From positions 124,001-188,000 of the forward strand of contig JAPDRN010000055.1 in the NCBI GenBank assembly GCA_030247855.1: DNA of 64,000 nucleotides, in the 5' to 3' direction. The stretch comes from Knufia peltigerae. Lineage: Eukaryota > Ascomycota > Eurotiomycetes > Chaetothyriales > Trichomeriaceae. Both the position numbers and the translations under genes were made by a program. Numbering within the stretch: the first letter of the stretch is position 1; each line of letters starts with the position of its first letter. The notes beneath the pieces are model-generated. The model saw only the letters and a program-made list of their open reading frames with translations. It searched no databases and was not told the DNA's origin. Positions 23,091 through 33,834 of this stretch are shown here, in pieces.

Positions 23091-24215
23091 AGTTGTCGTA
23101 AAAGGCTATCCACGAGTAGACCAGAGGATGAAAAAATGTACTCATTCGAAGTCAAGACGTCTGAAAGTAGGGTCGTAGCATGTCAAGCACAGACCGTCTG
23201 GTGCTTTGTTGTTGTTGTCGTCAGCGAGAAGGACGTAAGAAATCTCGACGACTGTGACAGAGGTGGCGTCAACGGAAAGGTTCGAGGCTGACAGAGAGAG
23301 ATGAAAGGAACAAGGCCAGCCATGCCTGAGTGAAAGAGCCATTAATGGTAACAAGTAGGTAGAAACCTTTCCGACGGAGTAATGAGATAATGTTATGCGG
23401 CCGAACGAGGATGAAGACGGGATTTTTGCATGTGAAAGTCGGAGTCCGATGATATATAAGGATCAACACTGCAGCAGCCTACATAAGGTACCTAGGTATT
23501 TATTTTATCTAACCGAAACCTCAACCAAGGCACCTACCTATATCAGCTTACATCTCGTACTCCGTATCGCATCTGACCTACTCGTTAATTTACATTTCTT
23601 TCTAAATACCTGGATTCTCCCACACGACACGATATCGAATACTAATACGAATACGAATGCGAATGCGATTGCCGGCAATCACTTTTGCTGCGCAAACAAT
23701 ACAAAAGTTTAGAGCCCAATGTTGGTACACATACCTAAGTAGCTACCAGAGTAGATAGTTGTGACTATTTCTCTGGCGTCTGTCTCGTCATAATTCATCC
23801 CAAGAAGATACTCTCACCAAATCACCTACACCCTGGATAGTGTATCTAGAGACGACAACAGGAAGAACTACAGCCCCTGTTTTCCTGCTCCGCTTGTTGT
23901 CTGTTGCGTCCCGTAGCCTCATTCATATCAACCATTACACCATTCATCTCGACGTGGCGAGTCCGTTGACTGCTGAGAAGATCCTTTCTATCTTCTTCGG
24001 CCTTGCCCAAATAGAACAGTAGTGGCACCACACCCAGTTTCATCCGTTAGTCTCCGATTCGCGGATCTTGATTCATATGAGCATGCCAGGGAATAACATT
24101 GTCCTCCCTCGAGCAAATGTTGCCTTTGTAGATGCTTCACTTTGCGTGAAGCTTTCCTGTCTTGGTGGGTGTTTCATATCATACGTGGTAGCGTTCATCT
24201 CTGCGTATTTTCTCC
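23091..24215. other. Intergenic with motif repeats, upstream of esterase gene
   Basis: Holds TACCTAGGTA (23489-23498), TACTCCGTA (23558-23566) and a degenerate 6-bp tandem repeat based on CGAATA/CGAATG at 23636-23672. The frame starting ATGAGTACA at about 23151 is open into the esterase first exon but cannot be spliced in frame. No other gene seen. Confidence 0.5.
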
Positions 24216-25628
24216 CTACGGAAAAGGCAAATGATCTCTGATCCAACCCGTTACGCCCCCTCCTCCAGCATGATGGTTTCTACTACTTGCACCGTCTGCA
24301 CCACTTTCACCGTCATTTCTCGTGCTGTGTCGTCGAGAAGTGGATCGATGGCTCGCATGTCGCTCCAGGTTTGTTTCTGATCTCCTTCCATGGTAGGTGT
24401 GCCGGGGTGGTCTGGCCTCGCTCCGACCTTCGGGCATCATGACGGAATTGTATCTGCTAGCTTCGGGACCGAAGCCAGTTGGGCTTGATATTGATGATCT
24501 TGCTCGGCTCGTTCGCCGCCGCCGGGAAGAGCTCGCTTGCGGTCCTTGATCAGGACTTGATATAGGTTTTCGACAGTGAGGGCAAGTGTCGTGCTCTTTC
24601 AACCACGCTGTAACACAGTCACCATGGAACCAGTGGTTGCAGGGTAGCGTTGTCACTTCATCCCCTAGCTCCACATTGTCCATGCATATTGAACACTCGG
24701 CTCGGCCTTCTGCTCCTAACATCTCTGAGTCGACTTTCTTTTTTCCCAACGATCGGATCGCTTCTTCTGATGCCGGTGGTGGCGCACCGTTCCCAAGATC
24801 CTGCTCCATGAGCTGCTCCATAACACGGTCAAAAGCTTGCTCGCCGAACACAATATCACCATGTTGGCCGGGCGTAACTAAGTGTTCTAGAAAGTCAAAG
24901 GGGCCCATCGGGGGGTTATGTGCCTGTGGATTACCACGTTGGTTCGCTGTTGCTTCCATCGCAATGCGGTCCGACGCTGCGGTCATTGTCTGTAAAAGCA
25001 TTGCAAGCATACTATTCGGGTCAGCTAGACATATCTAGTTAGAATTAGGCGCACCCACTCTTGTAGATTTCCCGTTGGGTTGTTTGCGTGAGGATTCCGG
25101 GGTTCGCCTGCCATATGGAGGCCTCCCTGAGGATGTAGATTGCCAAACATTGGGGGTACGGCTTGATTCTATTGGCAATTAATCAGTAAGCATGTTATCT
25201 AAACGTCTGCATCATCTTGCACCAGGATGGCCCTTACATTCATTCCCAACGAGCCACCCGTCATGAACGTCCTTGTGCTAAAAGACACTCTCCCTCCACC
25301 ATTGCCACTCGTAAATTCAAACGTGGTAAAATTGTTGTGAGGATCCGGGTCGAAATTCTCGGCCCATGGGTTATGATCAAGCAAAGGTCGAAGATTAGGC
25401 AAAGAGGGAGGGGATGGTATACGATCTGGGCCAAAATCCGGCTCTGTTTCTGGGGTGAGCTGTTCCTCAGCGTCAGTATGGTCTGGCTGAAAGCTTGGAT
25501 TCACTTACAATCTCGGTGAATTCGCTCTCACATCTGGGGCAGATCAGTCCGCCATGTTCACGTTCCCATTCGTTATCGCATTGGTAGCAGAAGACCCGCT
25601 CTCCCATCACTCGTCCAGAATCTGCCAT
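24216..25628 (-). CDS. RING-H2 E3 ubiquitin ligase, RNF126/RNF115 type
   Basis: Four exons: 25628-25509, 25459-25205, 25168-25059 and 25011-24216 (426 aa). The N-terminal zinc ribbon (CYQCDNEWEREHGGLICPRC, residues 14-33) is followed by SEFTEI, the hallmark of the RNF115/126 family, which binds ubiquitin or client proteins. The RING-H2 finger is near residues 265-305 (CSICMD, CNHWFHGDC, CPHCRKP). The C-terminal 110 residues are Arg/Ser/His-rich and disordered. Intron 2 as drawn is only 36 nt (GTTTAG...ATAG); an in-frame alternative donor at 25221 (GTGCAA) gives a 53-nt intron and drops six residues, and may be the real one. The start is the ATG just before the ribbon; an in-frame ATG at 25751 adds 41 unlikely residues. 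Confidence 0.85.
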
Positions 25629-26522
25629 TGTAGAGTGCCAGATAGGAAGGGTGGTGGCGGTAGCAAGGTTGATACTGTCAGCGGTAGTGGTAGAAGCTGA
25701 ATTTAGGAATCTGGAGTGTGTTTTCGTAGTTGGTAAGGCTGCGTCATTCACCAGCGGAGCCTAGAGTTCAATCTCGATCCGGGGGAATGATAGTGCCCGC
25801 GATGCTTAGTGCCCGCAGTAGTAGCGAGAGATAGGGATGGCTTGAGCGAGGACGATCGGTTGATGGGCAATTGATAGGAGGCGACGGTCAGTACGGATTA
25901 TGAAGTGGTTGTTTGATGCTGTTTGCTGAGGGTGGAGTGAGAATAATGAATTCACCGTTGACAAGCTCAAAACGACTAGCTAGAAGGGTGATGCCTGGTA
26001 ATAAATGGTAGGACTGGTGAGGCTGCGATTTATCGGATTTTTATTAGGTGCCACCATGCGAGGATGGCGAAATAGTGAGCCACACGCCCAGTTGTGAAGT
26101 TGACGTATTCGTGGGCGCTTCCGACACGTAGTTTTATCGATGATGTTCTTGATTCCGTGCCTAGCTACCAAAGGCGTAATGGTAGGTAACGAATTTGTAA
26201 GAAGACCAGCTAATTATGATGTGAGGGAATATATAATATACAGAGTACCCAATCTGATTAGCTGGCGAACAATGAATGCTGGTGAATATGTCTTTGGACA
26301 CAATAATCAGTCATTTAATTCACTCCGTCCGGAGCAGCAAAGTAGAATATATCATTAATTTCAGCAAAGGTACCGGAATTTTGTACAGGCCTAGCCCTTT
26401 CGACACATTCTGAGACGGTCTCGCTTCTCGGTCTAGGACATCAGAAGAACATTCGGAGACTTGGTAACCCGTTATCATTCTGGGCGAGACCACGCTCCAA
26501 GAACAACATTCTCTCGAGAGGA
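25629..26522. other. Intergenic upstream of the RING-H2 gene, downstream of FIS1
   Basis: About 0.9 kb. The part at 26140-26380 is AT-rich. No supported gene, repeat or RNA. Confidence 0.5.
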
Positions 26523-27152
26523 TCATCGCCGCCGTGATCCTCTCATCATCATACTGCCCAAGATTCCCGCAGCAACAGCGACGCCTCCAACGATGGCGAT
26601 CCCCATCAATCCTTCCTTCGACACCCTGTCATCGATCAACTGCCTCAAGCTGCTGGCCTGCAGATTGCCAGGCTCCTTCTCCAGTAACAGATCATTGTAC
26701 CTCCGTGCCTCTGCGTAGTTGCCCAACTTGTAGTTTCCCAGCGCCAGATAGTACAGGCACTCTCTTCTTCGTTCGGGAGTGGTCTTAAATATATCGGAAA
26801 GTAGTTGGACGCCGAGCTGTTGCTCGCTTCGCTGATTTGATTTGATCAAGCCCTGCACAAAGCTGTAAGTAACAAAGCCTGCCAACAAACATGCAACCTA
26901 GCATACCCAGGCATAGTTAAACTTGGTCTGTACCCCAACGTAGTCGCCTTCTTTCTCGTACTGTGCTCTGAGCACTTGTAGTTCGGCGGGTTTTAGGGGA
27001 CTGCGCTTGTGTTAATGTTTGTGTTGGAGCTGCGGTGCCGGATCGCAACGAACCTCTCTGCGTCTGCAGCATCTATCGAAGTTGTCAGTGCCAGCGTCAA
27101 TGAACATTTGTCGAGGCGTCGAGATAAGCTTACATGGTAAATTTGATGGCAT
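26523..27152 (-). CDS. FIS1: Mitochondrial fission protein Fis1
   Basis: Four exons: 27152-27134 (19 nt), 27072-27054 (19 nt), 27000-26907 and 26852-26523; 153 aa, the usual length. The TPR-like bundle includes FNYAWGLIKS near residues 40-50, then [10 protein letters not shown] and [30 protein letters not shown]-terminal tail anchor ([16 protein letters not shown]) ends in SRRR. Fis1 sits in the outer mitochondrial and peroxisomal membranes and recruits the Dnm1 machinery for division. All introns are 53-61 nt. The first two exons together encode only 12 residues, so automated calls may start the gene too late. Diverges from SPC24. Confidence 0.93.
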
Positions 27153-27582
27153 GATTCCAAAGAACGCTGGGATTTGATTTGAGTAAGGGATGTTAATGTC
27201 CAAAAGATAATCAACGACAATAATCGAGGCGAACTATAATCCAGGCTCGTTTTTTGAAGTTTGACTGCGGAGGCGGTTGCGTTTGCCTGCTGTACATTAA
27301 ATCCTCAGGGTCTGGTGGTTCACGGTAGGAAGGCTCCGTGGTGCCTGTGCACCCGTGACGTGACGTCTTTCCATCCTCGTGGAGCGCCCCCAGTTAGGGT
27401 TCGTGCAGGCGGGTACCAGGTTTACATTCTAGGTACGGTAGGGGAGCCCTGCGCAGTCACTAGCCGTTGCCCAGTAAACAAACCCCATCCCAGCATAGCC
27501 TAAATAAATTCATTCCTCACCACTGAGCGTATCTTGCCTGCGCCAACAGTACCATTCGACAATCAACACCAGATCCTACAAA
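27153..27582. promoter_or_regulatory. Divergent FIS1/SPC24 promoter region
   Basis: 430 bp between start codons. Contains TGACGTGACGTC-like sequence at about 27357-27367, which includes a CRE-type TGACGTCA-related half-site; function is not shown. Confidence 0.45.
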
Positions 27583-28282
27583 ATGCTTCTTGACGAAGAC
27601 CCTGCTGCGGTGAGTATTCCCGGTTCATATCTGCTATTGTGCCTGACCCCAGCCTACAGCTCATCCGGGCAACGGTGACCAACTTCAACATTGCGCCAGA
27701 CAAAGCGGCCCTTTCGCGTGTAAATGACTCGCTTTCAACGCTACAACAATCGAGAGACCTGCGCATTCGAGATGCAGATACAGTTCTAAGAAAACTCTCA
27801 CGACAATTGGCAACGCTTGAATCCCAGCGAAAGGAAGTCGTCTCTGGTCACGACAGTGGACGTCACGCGAGCGAGATTGTGCAGCTTGACACGAGGAAGT
27901 TCCGTGTTGCAAAGCAAGCTTCGGAGCTGGAAGTGGAAAGTGAGAGGTTAGAGGCCGAGCTCGAAAGACTGAAGCATCGCTTGGACGACCTGGAAGAGCA
28001 AGGGGTGGAAGGGGACGAGAATACTCGACGGGCACGGGAGGCTGATGATCCTACTATGTGAGTACTTCTGGAATCCTAGCTGATGTTATGCTGACACAAA
28101 CGAGCCTCCGGTTGTGGCTGTACAGATCTCTGGGAATTATGCTGGATCAAGACGAAGCAGGCAACTATAACAAGGCAACCATTGGGAATACCAAGAAGGG
28201 AGATGTCCACGTTGTAAACATTGATCCAAAGTTCTCGAGATGGTTTTACGCAGATTACTTTTGGCAGACATTGCAAGGCTAA
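27583..28282 (+). CDS. SPC24: Kinetochore protein Spc24 (Ndc80 complex)
   Basis: Three exons: 27583-27609, 27660-28057 and 28105-28282 (200 aa). The N-terminus is the conserved MLLDEDPAA plus LIRATVTNFNI. A long coiled coil spans about residues 25-130 (SLSTLQQSRDLRIRDAD... LEVESERLEAELERL). The C-terminal globular domain (LYRSLGIML, GDVHVVNIDPKFSRWFYADYFW) completes the Spc24 fold. With Spc25 it anchors the Ndc80 complex to the inner kinetochore. The second intron (GTGAGT...CGAG, 47 nt) must be used, otherwise the frame ends in the intron. Confidence 0.92.
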
Positions 28283-28810
28283 GATCACGCCAGGCAATTG
28301 ATGGATAATGTGTATTCTTGAGCGAGGTGTTCAGGTTGGACAATGCCATGACTTCAGGATGGGAATGATATACAACGAATAATGACAGGGTTTTTTCACA
28401 ACATGGCACTTCAGTATTTTAAAAATGGGTAACATGATCTGTGGTTTGCCGATATGAATGTTGCTACCACAAGAGCATTTTGGGCGGGGACTTTCCCTGG
28501 TCTTGTACTGGTCACGATATTTTTTTGTAGTAGGAACCTGCCATACTGAACAAGAGTACTTGTGGAAGCTTTGCACTGTATGGTAACATGTATCCGTACT
28601 GAGCAGCGCGAATGCCACAATATAAACAAATACCCAAGGTGGCTCCGGAGTTGAGGATACGCTAACCAAATGTAAAGTAGCTCCGGGTCCGGAAAAATAG
28701 AAGTGCCGACACTTTTCTCGACTTTCCCGTCGCAGCTTCAAGTCAATCCGAAGATTTCTAGCGAAGCCGTGTAGGTTGGGATTGGGACTTTATTACCATC
28801 TCCTCCAACC
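28283..28810. other. Intergenic between SPC24 and NAM9
   Basis: About 530 bp holding the SPC24 3' end and NAM9 upstream region; nothing recognised. Confidence 0.5.
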
Positions 28811-30253
28811 ATGCGTAACAGGGCAGCAACTCGGCTGACGGTCAAGAAAAATGAAACACCGGTAAAGATTTCTTTGTCCCATAATCCTCTTCATGGGTCG
28901 TCGCTTTTAACGATAAAGTATAGAAAATCAGACAATCTTGGAGCAAATATAATCTCTTCAACCTAACCCGGCTACGAGGAGATCCTTACAGACCTCTCAA
29001 CTTTTTTAAGACGAAATGGAAGTCCAAGTCTTTATCCCGAAGCTACCACGGCGAACAAGTTCGAGAGAAGCAATGGGTACGCATGTTCGACAGAAGAATC
29101 CGCTCGGTGATACCGATGAACGCACGGTACCTCGCATCCAACGACGGCTCGCGTGAGTCTGCCGGTAGAGGATCGGGTCTTGTCAGCGATCGAAATGAGC
29201 GGAACTCGTCGAGGTGGGACAGGACGAAGAAGAAGAAGGAGGTGCCATATATGCAAATGACCTATGCTCCGATGGAAAGACGACTGGACACCGCCATCTT
29301 TCGAGCACTGTTCGCGAGCAGTGCCCGACAAGCAAGGCAGTTTGTTGTACACGGAGCAGTCAAGGTGAATGGGAAGCAAGTACGTACATGAGCTCCGAGA
29401 GCGAAGATCCCAAACTTACAAGGTCGTGCAGATGCGGTACCCAGGCTACCTCCTGAACCCCGGGGACATGTTCCAGGTATTGCCAGAACGCGTCATGTAC
29501 GCCACAGGCGCTCCCAAAGTCAACGAACGGGCAAAATCCGAAGACAAGCAGAACGCCGATGAAGAGGCGGCAGAGGAGATCGGCAAGGAAGAACAACAAC
29601 CAGCAGCAGAACCTGAAGAGGCGGAGGCCCAGGCTGAAGAGCAGGATCCCCGCGAGGTTCTGAAAGCACTCAAATCGCAGGCACGAGCTCTCCTCGCATC
29701 TTCCAAGCAAGATTTAGGAGCGAAGCGGAAGCAAGACTTGCGCGCATTTTCCAAGTCCATCCAACGACTCCTGTCCAAGAGCAAATCCGCGTCGATCGAG
29801 ACGGACAGTGCGGAAGCACAGCTGGCGGAGATCCAACAGCAACTCCAGGTCAGGAGAGAAAATAAAGCGGCAGGAGAACCCTCGTCGTCGTCACCGTCGG
29901 CCGTACAAGTCGCATCCGCCTCCGTCGAGGGTGCAGCAGAGACGCAAACGGAGACAAAGGCCGAACAACAACTCCACATTGACGACGAAGAATACAACGA
30001 GCTGCTTACGGCTCTGAGGTCCATGCAGGAGAACCCCATCGACGACTCCAAACCCTATGCCACCCCCTGGACGCCCCGGGACTACATGAGCGTGTTCGCG
30101 TTCGTCCCCCGGTTCCTGGAGGTCAACCACAAGATCTGTGCGGCCGTCTACCTGAGACACCCCGTGGCGCGGCCGGGGCTGGCCGAGGTGCCGACGCCCT
30201 TTTCGGAATACATCAACAGCTCGGCCTTCACGTGGTACCTCAGGAGGAGGTAG
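28811..30253 (+). CDS. NAM9: Mitochondrial small-subunit ribosomal protein uS4m (Nam9)
   Basis: Three exons: 28811-28861, 28924-29379 and 29432-30253 (442 aa). The N-terminal KIRQSWSKYNLFNL block and the S4 RNA-binding domain (about residues 133-190: RLDTAIFRALFASSARQARQFVVHG, then VNGKQ joined by splicing to MRYPGYLLNPGD) identify uS4. A region of about 165 residues (205-370), rich in Glu, Gln and Ala and probably helical, separates S4 from a conserved C-terminal block (TPWTPRDYMSVFAFVPRFLEV). The first exon encodes a basic 17-residue N-terminus without a clear targeting helix. Functions in mitochondrial translation. Convergent with TRR1. Confidence 0.9.
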
Positions 30254-30576
30254 CAAGGCGAGAAACGAAATCCGGGAGGATTCAAGATAGAAACTGTAGT
30301 ATTGTACTATATATACCTTACCTGCCTTACCTACCTAGGTAGCTTTGTGCGCTTAGCGGTTTTTTCGGCGCATAGGTCACGATTTCTCTCTCAAGGAGAG
30401 ATAAAAAGAGAGGAAGTAAAAAATGTATTTCACATATGCATTCGCAAAGTGTTATTCATCAGTGCCCACGGCGTGGTTTGGTCAAAAATTTTGATTTCTC
30501 CTGAAGAGAGACAATACATCCTATTTCTATCATCATCTCCAAATCTACGGAGTACCCCTCTGTATAAAGAAGAAGT
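30254..30576. other. Intergenic, convergent 3' ends of NAM9 and TRR1
   Basis: 323 bp with TACCTAGGTA at 30332-30341 and TACGGAGTA at 30546-30554, the latter 20-30 bp past the TRR1 stop. No gene. Confidence 0.6.
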
Positions 30577-31737
30577 TCACAGCAAGGGGTTTGATCTATA
30601 TTCAGGAGCGGCGTCGCCATTGACTTCGGGCTTTTTGGCCTGATTCTCCTTTTCGAGGGGGATCTCGTCTTCGAGTTCGGCAAGGTACTTTTCGGCCTCG
30701 AGGGCCGCTATACACCCGCTCCCGGCGCTGGTGATGGCCTGTCGGTATCTCTTGTCCTGCACGTCACCGGCGGCGAAGACACCAGGAATACTCGTGTAGC
30801 TCGTGCCGGGTTTCGTCACAATGTATCCCTCTTCGTCCGTGTCGACTTGGCCCTTGAAAATCGCCGTGGCCGGGTCGTGCCCGACAGCATAAAACAGACC
30901 GTTGGCCTCCATGACCTCCTCGGCACCGCTCTGCACGTTTTTGATCTTCAAGTGTGTCATGAGACCTCTCGGCTTATTTTCACCCTGCACTTCGACCGCG
31001 ACGTGGTTGAATTTGACCGTGACTTTGGGGTTCGCCAGGAGTCTCTTCGCCATGGCCTTGGAGGCTCGCAGCTTGTCCTTGCGGACGAGCACCGTGACGT
31101 GCGAGCCGTACTTCGTCAGAAACATGGCCTCTTCGGCCGCCGAGTCTCCTCCGCCGATGACCGCCAGCGGCTTGTTTCTGAAGATGGGGACCGCCCCGTC
31201 ACAGACCGCACACGCCGAGATTCCGTTTTGCCAATACGTCTCTTCGCCCGGCAGGGCCAGCCTCCTGGCGTTGGCTCCCGTGGCGATGATGACGGCGTCG
31301 GCGGTGTGGGCTGGTTCGTCCGCCTCACCGTCCTCGTACTCGCGCCACAGTTTGAAGGGTCGTTGGTTCAGGTCGACCTTCGTTATCGTCTCAGTGATGA
31401 TCTCGGTGCCGAACCGTTCACTCTGTGCCCTCATCTGATCCATGAGCTCCGAGCCGCCAATCCCCTGTGCGAAGCCGGGGTAGTTTTCAATGTCGGTCGT
31501 CGTGGTCAGTTGCCCCCCTGCCGCGGTGCCACCCGCCAACATGCCTTCGTACATGACCGGCTTGAGTTCTGCGCGGGAGAGGTAGATGGCCGCGGTGTGG
31601 GCGGCAGGCCCTGAGCCGATGATGGCCACTTTTGTGTGAGGTGGAGGCGCCATGGCGCTGGTGAGGGTCGACGAAATCGAACGCGCCGTGGAGGGTGCTT
31701 GTTGAGACTTTTGCTGGAAGGTCGAGGTCGCTGCCAC
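30577..31737 (-). CDS. TRR1: Thioredoxin reductase (NADPH)
   Basis: Single exon, 386 aa. FAD-binding GSGPAAHTAA near residue 40, the redox-active ACAVCDG motif near 172-178, the NADPH-binding GGGDSAAEEA near 195 and the FAD-closing GVFAAGDVQD near 330 are all present. This is the low-molecular-weight thioredoxin reductase type. Reduces thioredoxin with NADPH for peroxiredoxins and ribonucleotide reductase. The first 28 residues (Ser/Ala/Gln-rich with Lys and Arg, no acids) look like a mitochondrial presequence, and a second ATG at 31653 begins the usual cytosolic form, so both forms may be made. The C-terminus is extended by about 30 residues beyond the family core. Confidence 0.95.
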   Translation of the reverse strand: MAATSTFQQKSQQAPSTARSISSTLTSAMAPPPHTKVAIIGSGPAAHTAAIYLSRAELKPVMYEGMLAGGTAAGGQLTTTTDIENYPGFAQGIGGSELMDQMRAQSERFGTEIITETITKVDLNQRPFKLWREYEDGEADEPAHTADAVIIATGANARRLALPGEETYWQNGISACAVCDGAVPIFRNKPLAVIGGGDSAAEEAMFLTKYGSHVTVLVRKDKLRASKAMAKRLLANPKVTVKFNHVAVEVQGENKPRGLMTHLKIKNVQSGAEEVMEANGLFYAVGHDPATAIFKGQVDTDEEGYIVTKPGTSYTSIPGVFAAGDVQDKRYRQAITSAGSGCIAALEAEKYLAELEDEIPLEKENQAKKPEVNGDAAPEYRSNPLL

Positions 31738-32661
31738 GGTAAGACTGAGGGAGGAGCGGAGGGGTAGTTGAGCTGCGCGACGGCGGAAAGTTGAAGAAAA
31801 CAGTTTGACGGATCTTTTGAAGAAGATAGAGATGGAGAAACCAAAAAAAAAACGTCGAAGTCTATGTGACCTGGTCGCAGAAAGTTGAGAAGCAGGGGAT
31901 GGACGGATGTTTCTATGAGAAGCGCAGCACGCAAGATTTGATATACAGCACGAGTAACAGCCTCAAGTAGTTGACAAATTATGGCAAAAATGTAGTGTCG
32001 GTTTAAACAGCGAGCCTTTTTCGATGGATCTAGTGCCATTGATGAGGTAAACATGCAAGGGGCAGAAAGCGGGAAATGATCACCTACTGTAACAAGTCAG
32101 GTACGTTGGTTTAGGTACCCCGAACTTACCGTGACGAGACAATGCTTATAGGTGCATGCCTTATTGGTTAGGTACCTTTTAGCGGTAACCCAGGCATGTT
32201 CGACCTGCCCCAGGCACAGTTCAGTAGCTTAAAATCACGCATCAGCACAGGATTGCTAAGCACCAGAGATTCAAAGATCGAACTGCTCTCACCGTTGACC
32301 TTTGACCGTGGCGCAGAGGCTTACCGAGAGAACAGTCGTCTTTTTATTTACGCTGCTCTCACGACCCTCTTACATTGGTTGAGTCATAGTCACTCCCGTC
32401 TATATTTCACAAGTTGGTATCATTTAAAATAAAATAATAAAAACAGAAAATAAGGGATGAGGCTCACGTAACGGTTGCCCGCGCTTGTTTGAATTTGTTC
32501 ACTTCGACATTCGGAGCACTGGACAGGAATCGTATTGCGTCAACATCACTTTCTGGCCATCGCAATGCTACGTTGTAATTAGACAGTCTGATTCCCCCAA
32601 CTCACCTCATTGATTACCTATTGTTACAGCATCTCCTTCACAGCAAATCAATAACACAGGC
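31738..32661. promoter_or_regulatory. Divergent TRR1/HAD-hydrolase upstream region
   Basis: 924 bp. A 10-A run lies at 31843-31852, and a repeated TTAGGTACC occurs at 32111-32119 and 32168-32176. No gene seen; short ORFs at 31506-32054 and 32196-32432 show no family features. Confidence 0.5.
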
Positions 32662-33732
32662 ATGTCAGTCTTCCAGAACTTTCAAACATTTTTCAAGAGT
32701 CTCACCAGTCCAAAACGTGTTCCTACGTTCGTGGTCACCCTTGATGCCCTGGGGACCTTATATCGTTTCAAGCAACCAGTGGCCCGGCAATATATCGACC
32801 TTGCTCGGAAATCGGGCTTGAAAGACAACGTCGACACTGACCGACTGAACGCTTCATTCAAAGAGGCATTCAAGCACTACAATGCCGCATACCCAAACTA
32901 CGGAAAAGGGCAACTCGAAAGTCCGGAAGAGTGGTGGACCAAGGTGATTGATCGAGCTTTTGGACAAGTCGTCGACCAAAATGTTGAGCTGCCCAGGAAC
33001 CTAGGGTCCCTGCTGTATCGTCATTTTGCCGGGAGAGACGCCTACGAACTTTACCCAGATGTATGGCCCTTCTTCCAAGCTCTTCGATCTCTCAAAAAGG
33101 ATTTCAGCGACCCCGATGGCCCCCTCATCGCCACAGGCGTCGTCACCAATTCCGACCCTCGCGTTTCCACCGTTCTTCAGGAGCTCGGTTTGGCAGTGCA
33201 GGCAAAACCTCCCGAGCGCCGTATCGGTGACGCACTCAGTAATGCGTGGACCGATGCCAAACTACAACGTCTAGACGGACTGTTTTCATACGAAGCTCTC
33301 GCTTATAGCCGCGACAATGATATAGACTTCCTTTCCACCAGCTACGAGACGGACTGCCAGAAGCCAGACCCGGACGCCTGGATCGAAGGCCAGAAGTTAG
33401 TCCACGTGTTGCCTATTATCCGAAAGGCTGTGGCCCTTCGAGACTCTCCAAGTACGAATGTCTCTGAATACATGCAGAAAACCGCACAAAGTGCGGGCTA
33501 CCGAGTTGGGGAGTTGCTGTGGCTTCATATTGGTGACGAGTACGAGAAGGACTATGTCGGAGCGACCGAAGCTTCACTGGACGCTTTGCTGCTTACGCGA
33601 GAGACTGATGGTGATATGCCGCACAAAATCAACACGTCGGCGGCGCCAGACATCCCGACCATTTCTTCGTTGAAAGAAGCTACTTTGATAATCAATCTCA
33701 AGGCGCGAGAACTTTTTCAACGTGGATCATGA
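32662..33732 (+). CDS. HAD-superfamily hydrolase, haloacid-dehalogenase/HDHD3-like
   Basis: Single exon, 356 aa. Motif I is TLDALGTLY (nucleophile Asp near residue 27), motif II GVVTNSD near 155, a Lys in DCQKPDPDAW near 235 and motif IV LHIGDEYEKDYVGA near 290. An all-helical cap lies between motifs I and II. The residue two after the nucleophile is Leu, not the Asp of HAD phosphatases, so this is closer to the DAYGTL haloacid-dehalogenase pattern and to HDHD3-like fungal proteins of unknown substrate. Its 3' end is about 100 bp from the convergent MmgE/PrpD gene. Confidence 0.82.
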   Translation: MSVFQNFQTFFKSLTSPKRVPTFVVTLDALGTLYRFKQPVARQYIDLARKSGLKDNVDTDRLNASFKEAFKHYNAAYPNYGKGQLESPEEWWTKVIDRAFGQVVDQNVELPRNLGSLLYRHFAGRDAYELYPDVWPFFQALRSLKKDFSDPDGPLIATGVVTNSDPRVSTVLQELGLAVQAKPPERRIGDALSNAWTDAKLQRLDGLFSYEALAYSRDNDIDFLSTSYETDCQKPDPDAWIEGQKLVHVLPIIRKAVALRDSPSTNVSEYMQKTAQSAGYRVGELLWLHIGDEYEKDYVGATEASLDALLLTRETDGDMPHKINTSAAPDIPTISSLKEATLIINLKARELFQRGS

Positions 33733-33834
33733 ACCAGTTCCTACCATTGTGGCAGTTGGTCTACTTTATCTTTCTATGACTCCCTTCCTATCACGACATC
33801 CTAACTGAAGGAAGGGGGTCGCAACCTCTATCTA

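Noticed and set aside
23091..23151. ATG at about 23151 as start of the esterase gene (MSTFFHPLVYSW...)
   Set aside because: Its reading frame cannot be joined to the next exon with the available GT..AG sites; the ATG at 23090 works exactly.
23636..23672. Short tandem CGAATA/CGAATG units, considered as CRISPR or telomere-like repeat
   Set aside because: The period is 6 bp with no spacers, and it does not match fungal telomere repeat TTAGGG; a microsatellite is sufficient.
26140..26380. AT-rich patch as a RIP-mutated transposon remnant
   Set aside because: Too short, no recognisable transposon reading frame or terminal repeats, and the TA bias is mild.
30847..31614. 255-codon plus-strand ORF opposite TRR1
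   Set aside because: It is the mirror of a GC-rich, strongly conserved coding frame on the other strand; no family features in its translation.
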